Notes under the pieces: model-generated
Database searches by the model: none
The model's input: only the letters and a program-made list of their open reading frames with translations
Told to the model about the DNA's origin: nothing
In this document: positions 1 through 6,456 of the stretch, piece by piece
How positions within the stretch are numbered: the first letter of the stretch is position 1
How the letters are laid out: the number at the start of each line of letters is the position of its first letter
Program-made: the position numbers and the translations under genes
Assembly (NCBI GenBank): GCA_017430945.1
Contig: JAFRMB010000135.1
Location: 1 to 13,117 of the forward strand
Reading direction: 5' to 3'
Source of the DNA: Clostridia bacterium
GTDB lineage: Bacteria > Bacillota_A > Clostridia > Christensenellales > Aristaeellaceae
Length of the DNA stretch: 13,117 nt

Positions 1-192
1 TTCCTTCGCGACCGCCTCGATCGCCTTCGCCGTGGCACCCCACGTCTCAGGCGCTCTCTGGTTGTACGTCACCTCCATCAGCCCGATGCCGCCCTCTGAC
101 AGCGCGTGCCCCAGCCGCACGATGTGCTCCGGCGCCAGCCCCCGCACGATCGCCACGACCTTCCTCGCTTTTACATATTCCAGTCCCGTCAT
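1..192 (-). CDS. KDPG/KHG aldolase, N-terminal part (cut by window edge)
   Basis: The first 64 codons of a class I aldolase that splits 2-keto-3-deoxy-6-phosphogluconate (or 4-hydroxy-2-oxoglutarate) into pyruvate and glyceraldehyde-3-phosphate (or glyoxylate). Visible are the first strand (KVVAIVRG, residues 11-18), a helix with the EGGIGLMEVT strand (33-42), and Glu40, which aligns with the catalytic glutamate of E. coli Eda. The Schiff-base lysine lies outside the window. After Glu40 the sequence reads EVTYNQ rather than Eda's EVTLRT, a variant I associate with the Bacillota KDPG/KHG family, so specificity may differ from Eda. The start follows a GGAGG at the expected distance. That site lies inside the end of the upstream gene, whose stop is only 2 bases away, so the two are almost certainly translationally coupled. 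It would be the last step for UxaA's product once that is phosphorylated; no KDG kinase is visible. Confidence 0.85.
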   Translation of the reverse strand, partial: MTGLEYVKARKVVAIVRGLAPEHIVRLGHALSEGGIGLMEVTYNQRAPETWGATAKAIEAVAKE

Positions 193-194
193 CT

Positions 195-935
195 CTATGC
201 CTCCTTGTCTTTTTCCGGGCCGCCTTCCTCGGGCGGGCGCACCAGCTTGACCAGCTGCCCGGACAGCGCCACGACGTCGATGCCCTTGTCTTCGAGCAGA
301 TCCGCACGGCTGCCGACCCATTCCAGGAATTCCTGCCGGGTGAACACGCTGCCCTTCACGCCGCTCATCAGCAGCACGTCTTTGCGGGTGTACACGGCCG
401 CGCCGTCCAGCCGGACATCGGGCCAGCCGCATCGCGCCAGCACGCGGCCGATCAGCGCCCGGTCGGCCTCGATGGCTGCCAGCGGGTCCGGGATGAAACG
501 GGTCTGGCCGTTCATCGTCTGCACCCACCGGCCCTTTTTGTCTCTGGAGATCTCTCCGCCGAACCCGTAGCAGAAGATCATCATGATGCCGAAGCGCCCC
601 ACGAGCAGCAGCGTCGCCGACGCCCGCGCATCGCCGTCGCGCACCATGCCGGGGAATACGATGCGCATGCCGTTGGATCGCGCGAAGCCCTTCAGCGACA
701 CGACGAGCTCTTCGATCTCGCCCTTGCCGGCGTTGTGGGTGAAGGGCCGGCGCTTCTCCCAGGCCAGGTCCTGCCGGGTCAGCCGCTCGCCGGCCTTTTT
801 CTTTTCCAGCAGCAGCCTGGCCATGCGCCGCCGGCGGATGAGCCTGGGGAAGATCAGCGTGCACAGAAAGGCCGCGATGCCGATGGCCATGACCTGGCCG
901 TTGGTCAGATTCGTGAGGACCTGTATGATGTCCAT
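195..935 (-). CDS. Membrane-anchored protein with degenerate NERD-like domain, function unknown
   Basis: A 246-residue protein. It has one hydrophobic segment at about residues 14-33, then an Arg-rich stretch (31-40) that should stay cytoplasmic, then a soluble domain. Residues about 89-165 resemble the NERD (nuclease-related) domain: two strands ending in GRFGIMMIFCYGFGGEIS, a KGRWVQT strand-turn, and a Pro-Asp-Pro-Leu segment leading into a helix. In active NERD domains the strand carries an acidic residue and a Glu-x-Lys motif (as in IExKN). Here the corresponding positions read Phe-Cys-Tyr-Gly, so nuclease activity is not expected. A C-terminal VFTRQEFLEWV element also fits NERD proteins. 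The start follows AAAGGGG with a 7-base spacer. The gene lies 29 bases after an epimerase-like gene and 2 bases before the aldolase gene, so it belongs to the sugar-acid operon. A scaffold, sensor or unrelated role are all possible; the NERD assignment is by eye. Confidence 0.7.
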   Translation of the reverse strand: MDIIQVLTNLTNGQVMAIGIAAFLCTLIFPRLIRRRRMARLLLEKKKAGERLTRQDLAWEKRRPFTHNAGKGEIEELVVSLKGFARSNGMRIVFPGMVRDGDARASATLLLVGRFGIMMIFCYGFGGEISRDKKGRWVQTMNGQTRFIPDPLAAIEADRALIGRVLARCGWPDVRLDGAAVYTRKDVLLMSGVKGSVFTRQEFLEWVGSRADLLEDKGIDVVALSGQLVKLVRPPEEGGPEKDKEA

Positions 936-964
936 GCGATCGCCCCTTTACGCGCAGATCCCGG

Positions 965-1780
965 TCACAGCGCCCGGACAGACGCCACCCAGGGGCCGGT
1001 CTCGCGCAGCACGGTCTGAAGATCCGGCTGGTTGAAGCACTCGAACGAGGCGTACTCGCTGTAGCCGGTATCCTTCACGTACTTCAGGATGCGGCCGATG
1101 TCCATGTGCCCGTAGCCGGGGAACATGCGGTTGGAGTCGGCCAGGTGGATGTGCTGGAGCCGCTTGCCCAGCCGGTCCACGCTGCGCTCGAAGCCGATGT
1201 CCTCGATGTTGGCGTGGAACAGATCCCACAGCACGCCCACGCAGTCGGGGGCGCCCAGCCGGTTCTCGATGAACTCCACGTCCGCCTCGGCGGAATTCAG
1301 CAGCGCCGTCTCATAGCGGTTGATGGCCTCCAGCAGCAGCACCACACCCTTTTTGTCGGCGTAGTCCACCAGCGGCTTCATCGCCTCGGCCAGGGCGTCG
1401 AGGTCCGCGTCCATGGTCTGCACGCTGCCGATGCCCCGCATGAGCCCGATGGTCACCTTGCTGCCCAGTACGGCCGCCGCGTCCACATGCTGCATGAGCC
1501 GCGCGCGGGTCTTTTCGCTGACCTCGCGGCTCACGCCGATGAGGCTCAGTCCCTCAAGCCCCCTGGCCTGTCCCGTGGACAGGGTGCTGCAGCCCAGGCC
1601 GCGCTCGTCCAGCTGCGCCTTGACGAACCCGAGGTCCAGTCCGTTGTAGTGGCTGATGCACAGCTCGGCGCCGTCCAGGCCGTTGTCGCGCATCCAGTCC
1701 AGCCCCTTGAGCCAGTCCTCCACCGAAAAGGGAGAGAACACCGTCGGGTACTGCAGGGTCACCGTTGCACTGAATTTCAT
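965..1780 (-). CDS. Sugar phosphate isomerase/epimerase-like TIM barrel (AP_endonuc_2 / xylose-isomerase-like)
   Basis: A 271-residue single-domain TIM barrel of the xylose-isomerase-like superfamily, which moves protons next to ketose or keto-acid carbonyls with a divalent metal. The four expected metal ligands are visible: Glu151 (LLLEAINRYE), Asp186 (LWDLFHANIED), His212 (HIHLADSNR) and Glu247 (ASFEC). His189 and Arg218 match the substrate-contact residues of D-tagatose 3-epimerase. The start at residue Met-Lys-Phe is chosen because an AGGAGG precedes it by 7 bases; a longer in-frame start 14 codons upstream has no such site. It lies 38 bases after uxaA, so it is co-transcribed. It shares the E-x-I-x-R-[YF]-E and D-x-F-H-x-N-I-E signatures with the protein at 6457-7275 but is clearly diverged. 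It could interconvert ketouronates or open-chain ketoses; hydroxypyruvate isomerase is a less likely alternative. The substrate is unknown. Confidence 0.85.
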   Translation of the reverse strand: MKFSATVTLQYPTVFSPFSVEDWLKGLDWMRDNGLDGAELCISHYNGLDLGFVKAQLDERGLGCSTLSTGQARGLEGLSLIGVSREVSEKTRARLMQHVDAAAVLGSKVTIGLMRGIGSVQTMDADLDALAEAMKPLVDYADKKGVVLLLEAINRYETALLNSAEADVEFIENRLGAPDCVGVLWDLFHANIEDIGFERSVDRLGKRLQHIHLADSNRMFPGYGHMDIGRILKYVKDTGYSEYASFECFNQPDLQTVLRETGPWVASVRAL

Positions 1781-1818
1781 GTTCGATCCTCCTGTCGTAT
1801 GTCGATCCCGGCCGCGCG

Positions 1819-3321
1819 TCACAGGATCACGCCGTCGCGGAAAATGGAGATCTCCCGATAGCCGTCGAGCTCGCTGTGGGTCGCCTTCCGGCCGCTGGCC
1901 ACGTCGAGCATATACTCAAACAGCGCGTCGCCCGCCGACTCGAAGCTTTCGCCGTCCAGCACGCGACCGGCGTTGAAGTCGATCCAGTTCGCCTTGCGCC
2001 GGTACAGGTCCGTGTTGGAGGATACCTTGATGGTGGGCACGACGCCGCCGAAGGGATTGCCGTTGCCTGTGGTGAACAGGATCAGGTTCGCGCCCGCCGC
2101 CGCGAGATTGGTCACCGATATGGCGTCGTTCCCGCTGCCCGTCAGCAGCGAAAGGCCCGGTTTTTTCATCGCGTCGCCGTACCACAGCACATCCACCACC
2201 GGTGCGCTGCCGCCCTTTTGGATGTTGCCCATCGACTTGTCCTCGTCCGTGGAGATGCCGCTTCGTATGTTGCCCGGCGCGGGATTGCGGTCGATGGGCT
2301 GACCGTAGCGGATGAAGTATTCCTTGCAGTCGTTGATCAGTGCGACGACGCCGTCGAACACCTCCCGGCTGACCGCGCGGTCCATGAGGCGCGTCTCGGC
2401 GCCGAACATCTCGGACACCTCGGTCAGACACGCCATGCCGCCGCACGCGACGACCCGGTCGGTCATGCGGCCCACCAGCGGGTTGGCGGAGACGCCGGAG
2501 AAGGCGTCGGAGCTCCCGCACTTGAGGCCCAGCCGCAGGAAGCTGGCGGGCAGCGTCTGACGGTGGAAGGAGGCGGCGTAGTCCGCCAGCTCGTCCAGCA
2601 GCGCCATGCCGGTCTCCAGCTCGTCACTGTGCTCCTGTGTGATCAGGAACTTCACGCGCCGGGGATCCACGTCGCCCAGCACGGGCCTGAAGTACTCCAG
2701 GCAGTTGTTCTCGCACCCCAGTGACAGCACCAGCACCGCGCCGGCGTTGGGATTGTTGATCAGCCCCCGCAGCAGCCGCTGGGTCGTGAGCATATCGTCG
2801 CCGAGCTGGCTGCAGCCAGCGTTGTGCGTCAGGGCCTGCACGCCGTCCACGCGCCCGGCGTAGCGGCGCTGCGCCCGCCCGGCCAGCATCCGCGCCGTCT
2901 GGTTCACGCAGCCCACGGTGGGCACGATCCAGATCTCGTTGCGCGTGCCGGCGGTGCCGTCCGGCCGAAGGTATCCCTCAAAGGTGCCCGACGCGCGCAG
3001 CCCGTCGAACCGGCGGATGGCCGCCTCGTCCGGATGATACCGGTAATCGATCACGCCCTCCAGATTGGTCAGGACGTTGTGGATGTGTACCAGCGATCCG
3101 GCGGGTATGTCCTGCGTGGCGTGGCCGATGGGCAGGCCGTATTTGACCACCTGGCCGCCCGCCGGGATGTCCGTCAGGGCCACCTTGAAGGCGGCGGGGA
3201 TGTCCTCCCGCAGCACGACCTCGCGCCCGCCCGCTTCGCAGGCGGTCCCCTTTTGCAGGGGGCGCAGGGCGATGGCCACGTTGTCATTGGGCTGGATCAG
3301 CAAAAGCATGGGTCGCGCCAT
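1819..3321 (-). CDS. uxaA: Altronate dehydratase (UxaA/GarD family)
   Basis: A 500-residue UxaA-type dehydratase, close to the roughly 495 residues of E. coli UxaA. It converts D-altronate to 2-keto-3-deoxy-D-gluconate in the cytoplasm. The N-terminal SAF domain (about residues 12-85) has the NVAIALRPLQKG and VVKYGLPIGHA elements. The catalytic part (about 115-500) has GYLRPDGTAGTRNEIWIVPT (117-135), the THNAGCSQ Cys motif (165-172), GCENN (202-206), LGLKCGSSDAFSG (264-276), TEVSEMFGAE (300-309) and a DEDKSMGNIQKGG loop (359-371). The conserved Cys and His residues are intact. The start at Met-Ala-Arg-Pro follows AAAGGG at 10 bases; another ATG just upstream is out of frame. A strong terminator-like hairpin sits between dctM and this gene and I find no good promoter after it, so uxaA is probably expressed by read-through. 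D-galactarate dehydratase is a relative, but the complete SAF-plus-UxaA layout favours altronate. Confidence 0.92.
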   Translation of the reverse strand: MARPMLLLIQPNDNVAIALRPLQKGTACEAGGREVVLREDIPAAFKVALTDIPAGGQVVKYGLPIGHATQDIPAGSLVHIHNVLTNLEGVIDYRYHPDEAAIRRFDGLRASGTFEGYLRPDGTAGTRNEIWIVPTVGCVNQTARMLAGRAQRRYAGRVDGVQALTHNAGCSQLGDDMLTTQRLLRGLINNPNAGAVLVLSLGCENNCLEYFRPVLGDVDPRRVKFLITQEHSDELETGMALLDELADYAASFHRQTLPASFLRLGLKCGSSDAFSGVSANPLVGRMTDRVVACGGMACLTEVSEMFGAETRLMDRAVSREVFDGVVALINDCKEYFIRYGQPIDRNPAPGNIRSGISTDEDKSMGNIQKGGSAPVVDVLWYGDAMKKPGLSLLTGSGNDAISVTNLAAAGANLILFTTGNGNPFGGVVPTIKVSSNTDLYRRKANWIDFNAGRVLDGESFESAGDALFEYMLDVASGRKATHSELDGYREISIFRDGVIL

Positions 3322-3381
3322 ATCATATGCACCCTTTCGTCTGTGGATGCGGCCCGCTCTGCCGAGCGTCCGCTTGACTTA

Positions 3382-3422
3382 CAAAAGACCGGCGCGGTGG
3401 CGCGAACGCCGCCGCGCCGGTC
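3382..3422 (-). terminator. Strong hairpin with short T run between dctM and uxaA
   Basis: On the minus strand, arms 3422-3412 and 3397-3387 pair perfectly over 11 bases (GACCGGCGCGG with its complement). After one mismatch, four more G/C pairs close a TTCG tetraloop at 3403-3406. TTTTG follows at 3386-3382. This is the form of a Rho-independent terminator lying 22 bases after the dctM stop. Because genes downstream have no evident promoter, it is probably partial. The short T run supports leaky termination. Confidence 0.75.
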
Positions 3423-3443
3423 ATGCGCACCTGTGCCGCGGGA

Positions 3444-4715
3444 TCAGCCGCCGTAGAGCAGCCTGGGCAGGGCCAGCGTGATGCCCGGGAGATAGGTGAT
3501 GAACTGCAGCACGATGTAGAACACGATGATGAACGGCACCATGCTCTTGCAGATGCGTTCGAAGGGAACGCTGGACACCTTCGACAGCACGTACAGCACC
3601 ATGCCCACCGGCGGCGTCAGCAGGCCGATCATCAGGTTCAGTACCATCACGATGCCGAAGTGCACCGGATCCACCCCGTATGCCATGACCACCGGCAGGA
3701 ACACCGGCGTCAGCAGTATGATCGAGGGGGAGGAGTCCATGAACATGCCCACGAACACCAGGAAGATGTTGATGATCAGCAGCGCCAGGTACTTGTTGTT
3801 CACATACTGCAGGAACATGTTCGCCACCGTCTGGGGGAACCGCTCGAACGACAGTATGTAGCAGAACACGGTCGCGCCGCAGACGATCAGCATCACCGTG
3901 CAGGTGGTCTCCGTCGCTTCCTTGACGGCCGAGATCAGCTTCTTCAGGGTCAGCGTCTTGTAGAAGAAGCCCAGGAACACCGCGTAGAACACCGCGACGA
4001 TGGCCGCTTCGGTGGGCGTGAACACGCCCGCGAGGATGCCGCCCAGTATGATCACGACGGTCAGAAGGCTCAGGAACGCGCGCCTGAAAGCGCGCCAAAG
4101 CTCGCGCCAGCCGCACCAGGCTTCCTTCTGGTAGCCCCTGCGCTTGCTGATGATGTACACCATGATGCACATGATCACGGCCATGACCAGTCCCGGCACA
4201 GCGCCCGCCATGAACAGGCGGCCGATGGATACCGACGCCGCCGTGCCGTACACCACCATGGGGATGCTCGGCGGTATGATGGGCCCCACCAGCGACGATG
4301 CGCCGGTGACGGCCAGCGAGAAGTCGTCGTCATAGCCGGCGTCGTGCATGGCCTTCAGCTCGATGGCGCCGAGGCCGCCCGCGTCCGCGATGGCCGCGCC
4401 GGACATGCCCGCGAAGATGACCGAGGCCAGTATGTTCGCGTGGCCCAGGCCGCCGGTGATGTGGCCCACCAGCTTGCCGCAGAAATCAAAGATGCGGTCC
4501 GTCACCTCGCCGCTGTTCATGAGGTTGCCCGCCAGTATGAAGCCGGGCACCGCCAGCAGCGTGAAGGTGTTCGCGCCCTCCGTCAGGCGCTGCACCAGCA
4601 TCATCAGGTTCATCCCGTTGGCAACGAAGTATACCGTGCCGCTCACGATCAGGCAGTAGGCGATCGGGCAGCCGAATATCATGAGGCCCAGGAATGCGCT
4701 CATCAACAGTCCCAT
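3444..4715 (-). CDS. dctM: TRAP transporter large permease (DctM family)
   Basis: A 423-residue polytopic inner-membrane protein, the usual size for the large subunit of a tripartite ATP-independent periplasmic (TRAP) transporter. It moves an organic or sugar acid inward using an ion gradient. Typical DctM motifs are present: AVPGFILAGNLMNSGEVTDR near residues 55-74, FAGMSGAAIADAGGLGAIE near 100-118, and GPIIPPSIPMVVYG near 144-157. Further hydrophobic helices run to a C-terminal LTPPVGMVLYVLS block. The start follows AAAGGAG and lies 15 bases after the dctQ stop, so the two are co-translated. It needs the DctQ and DctP proteins encoded just upstream. Family assignment is firm; the ligand is not known, though neighbours point to a hexonate or hexuronate. 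Confidence 0.95.
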   Translation of the reverse strand: MGLLMSAFLGLMIFGCPIAYCLIVSGTVYFVANGMNLMMLVQRLTEGANTFTLLAVPGFILAGNLMNSGEVTDRIFDFCGKLVGHITGGLGHANILASVIFAGMSGAAIADAGGLGAIELKAMHDAGYDDDFSLAVTGASSLVGPIIPPSIPMVVYGTAASVSIGRLFMAGAVPGLVMAVIMCIMVYIISKRRGYQKEAWCGWRELWRAFRRAFLSLLTVVIILGGILAGVFTPTEAAIVAVFYAVFLGFFYKTLTLKKLISAVKEATETTCTVMLIVCGATVFCYILSFERFPQTVANMFLQYVNNKYLALLIINIFLVFVGMFMDSSPSIILLTPVFLPVVMAYGVDPVHFGIVMVLNLMIGLLTPPVGMVLYVLSKVSSVPFERICKSMVPFIIVFYIVLQFITYLPGITLALPRLLYGG

Positions 4716-4730
4716 TCTCCCACTCCTTTC

Positions 4731-5252
4731 TTACGCGTCCTTCGGCAGGTACCGCGCCTTGTAGCCCTCCCAGTCCAGAAGGGCATAGAGCGCGTCAACG
4801 GTGTTCTGTATCGCCATCATCAGGATCCCGCAGGGCGCCGCGATGTATTCCACGCCCAGGGTCACGCCCAGGGTGACCGCCGTCAGGCGCTTCTGGCCGT
4901 TGAAGATCCTGATCGCGCTGGGGAACAGATAGAAGCAGCACGCCGCGCAGATCACGGCGATGGCGATCTGCTGTACGCGCAGCACCGGCTCGGGGAAGCG
5001 GCTGATCACCGCCGTCATGCGCACGTGGATGTGCTTGCGCCCGCACCAGGCCGCGCCGAACAGCGCGATCCACACGAACAGATAGCGGGAAAGCTCCTCG
5101 GACCAGGTGAAGGGGCTTCGGAAGATGAATCGGGCGATGACCTGAGCCATGATGTCAACGCACATGGCGATCATCAGCACGATCACCAGCACCTCGTTCA
5201 CCTTGTTGAACGCATCATAGCCCCGGTTGATGCCGCTCATCAGCTTTTTCAT
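4731..5252 (-). CDS. dctQ: TRAP transporter small permease (DctQ family)
   Basis: A 173-residue protein with about four membrane helices (roughly residues 20-42, 54-70, 92-110 and 130-150), the small membrane subunit of a TRAP importer. The motif FTWSEELSRYLFVWIALFGA (about 48-67) is the characteristic DctQ signature, with Trp, Glu and Arg at the expected spacing. The start at Met-Lys-Lys-Leu is chosen because a GAGGAGGG lies 8-10 bases upstream. A longer in-frame start at 5357 would run back through the intercistronic hairpin and into the 3' end of dctP, so it is rejected. DctQ pairs with DctM and presumably helps dock the binding protein. Its lower required dose compared with DctP fits the hairpin placed just upstream. 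Confidence 0.93.
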   Translation of the reverse strand: MKKLMSGINRGYDAFNKVNEVLVIVLMIAMCVDIMAQVIARFIFRSPFTWSEELSRYLFVWIALFGAAWCGRKHIHVRMTAVISRFPEPVLRVQQIAIAVICAACCFYLFPSAIRIFNGQKRLTAVTLGVTLGVEYIAAPCGILMMAIQNTVDALYALLDWEGYKARYLPKDA

Positions 5253-5274
5253 TTTGACGCCCTCCTCTTTTAAA

Positions 5275-5308
5275 CAGATTCCCCGATCGGATGAGACCGG
5301 GGAATCTG
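5275..5308 (-). promoter_or_regulatory. Intercistronic hairpin between dctP and dctQ
   Basis: A perfect 11-bp inverted repeat (CAGATTCCCCG at 5275-5285, complement at 5298-5308) with a 12-base loop lies between the dctP stop and the dctQ ribosome site. On the minus strand only TTTAAAA follows, so it is a poor terminator. It more likely protects the 3' end of dctP mRNA or mildly attenuates transcription. Either would give more binding protein than membrane subunits. That role is inference; the dyad itself is seen directly. Confidence 0.7.
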
Positions 5309-5323
5309 CTTTCAGACGGTTTT

Positions 5324-6304
5324 TTACTTGTTGAAGCTCTGAGCGACATCGAACCACTCGCCCCAGGTGGGGAGATACTTGTCGTAGATGCTCTGGCAGT
5401 TGGCCTTGAAGGCTTCCTTGTCGACCTCGACCACGTTCATGCCCTTCTCGGCCATGGTGTCGACGAGACCGGCTTCCTGCTCCTGGATGGCGGCGGTGAT
5501 GGCCGCGCAGCTCTCCTCGACGCAGGTCTTGATGGTGGCCTGGATGTCCTCGGGCAGCTTGGACCAGACGGCGTTGTCGATGGTGTAGGTCACGGCGGCG
5601 ATGACGTGGTCGGTCATCAGCAGCTGGTCACACACCTCGTAGAAGGCGTTGGAGTTGATGGTGGGCAGCGGGTTCTCCTGGCCGTCCACGACGCCCTGCT
5701 GGATGCCCATGTACACCTCGCCCAGGCTCATGACGGTGGGGGTGGCGCCCAGCGCCGCGCCGTAGGCCAGAGCCATCTCGGAATCGGGCACGCGCAGCTT
5801 GCAGCCGGCCAGCTCAGCGGGGGTGGTGGCGGCGAAGCCCTTGGTGGTCACCTTGCGGGCGCCGTAGTAGTACATGCCCAGCACGCGCAGGTTGGAGGAC
5901 TCGGCCAGAGCATCGTACAGGGGCTGGACCTCTTCGCTGTTCGTGAAGGCTTCCATGGCGGTGCCGTCGTTGAACACGTAGGGAGCGTCGAAAAGGGTGA
6001 AGACCTTGTCGTACTTGCTCAGCTCGGAGGGGCCGCAGCAGACGATGTCGGTGGTGCCCAGGCTCATGGCCACGGCGGAGGTCACGTCGCTCTCCTTGCC
6101 CAGCTGCTCGCCGGAGTAGACGATCACTTCGACCTTGCCATCGGTGGCTTCCTTCACCGCGTCGGCGAAGGCGTAGTAGCCCTTGCAGGCCACGTGGTCC
6201 TCGGCCAGGTTGGTGGCTAGGCGCAGCGTGTACTCGGCGTCCGCGAAGGCGGTGGCGGTCAGGGCCAGGACGAGTGCCAGGATCATAACCAACAGCTTCT
6301 TCAT
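5324..6304 (-). CDS. dctP: TRAP transporter solute-binding protein (DctP family)
   Basis: A 326-residue extracytoplasmic binding protein that captures the substrate for DctQM. Residues 1-21 form a Sec signal peptide (two Lys, a hydrophobic core, AFA then Asp-Ala-Glu). There is no lipobox Cys; a free or otherwise anchored form is implied. The mature fold shows the strand YTLRLATNL, SGEQLGKESD (64-73) and GARKVTT (148-154). It also has the invariant KLRVPDSEM with Arg171, which in this family binds the ligand carboxylate, and GQENP (208-212), where Asn211 and Glu210 are typical sugar-acid contacts. The start follows AGGAGGAA by 8 bases. It is the first gene after a strong promoter whose start region overlaps a probable GntR operator, so import should be induced by substrate. 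Length and motifs are normal. Aldonate, uronate and aldarate ligands are all possible. Confidence 0.95.
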   Translation of the reverse strand: MKKLLVMILALVLALTATAFADAEYTLRLATNLAEDHVACKGYYAFADAVKEATDGKVEVIVYSGEQLGKESDVTSAVAMSLGTTDIVCCGPSELSKYDKVFTLFDAPYVFNDGTAMEAFTNSEEVQPLYDALAESSNLRVLGMYYYGARKVTTKGFAATTPAELAGCKLRVPDSEMALAYGAALGATPTVMSLGEVYMGIQQGVVDGQENPLPTINSNAFYEVCDQLLMTDHVIAAVTYTIDNAVWSKLPEDIQATIKTCVEESCAAITAAIQEQEAGLVDTMAEKGMNVVEVDKEAFKANCQSIYDKYLPTWGEWFDVAQSFNK

Positions 6305-6335
6305 GTTCTCTTCCTCCTAAAAATGTAGTCTGCTT

Positions 6336-6362
6336 ATCTGACATACGACTCATATATCAGAT
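6336..6362 (-). promoter_or_regulatory. Probable GntR operator over the dctP transcription start
   Basis: Two 10-base arms, ATCTGACATA (6336-6345) and TATATCAGAT (6353-6362), form an inverted repeat with 9 of 10 positions matching and a 7-base centre. The dyad begins 9 bases after the -10 hexamer, so it covers about +3 to +29 of the transcript, ideal for repression. The right arm, with the bases after it, resembles elements at the gntR and dehydratase promoters (ATATATCAG followed by TGTT and ATTAG). Binding by the GntR at 8338-8970 is inferred. Confidence 0.65.
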
Positions 6363-6371
6363 GTTGATTAG

Positions 6372-6400
6372 AGTATAACACACCCCTGCGTAAATTGCAA
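6372..6400 (-). promoter_or_regulatory. Sigma-70 promoter of dctPQM operon
   Basis: On the minus strand, -35 TTGCAA (6400-6395), a 17-base spacer and -10 TATACT (6377-6372). Transcription would begin near 6365, giving a leader of about 60 bases. Three T runs on the plus strand (6406-6409, 6414-6420, 6426-6431), that is A-tracts on the transcribed sense strand, lie just upstream at about one helical turn apart. They may act as an UP element or bend. Confidence 0.8.
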
Positions 6401-6456
6401 TAGGCTTTTGTGCTTTTTTTGCAGCTTTTTTCGGTGTTGTGAAGATAAAGCCGGCG

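Noticed and set aside
3423..5273. A 616-codon plus-strand open frame opposite dctM and dctQ.
   Set aside because: It mirrors two strong transporter genes in high-GC DNA, is unusually rich in His, Asp and Gln, and lacks a ribosome site or domain. It is an antisense shadow.
5253..5357. A longer start for dctQ, adding 35 codons.
   Set aside because: The extension runs through the intercistronic hairpin and the end of dctP, has no family resemblance, and a strong GGAGG serves the shorter start.
5291..6220. A 309-codon plus-strand Gly/His-rich frame opposite dctP.
   Set aside because: Low-complexity composition and full overlap with a clear binding-protein gene on the other strand.
6401..6432. 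T-rich plus-strand runs considered as a terminator for the epimerase-like gene.
   Set aside because: On the minus strand these are A runs, and no GC-rich stem precedes them; a promoter-upstream role fits better.
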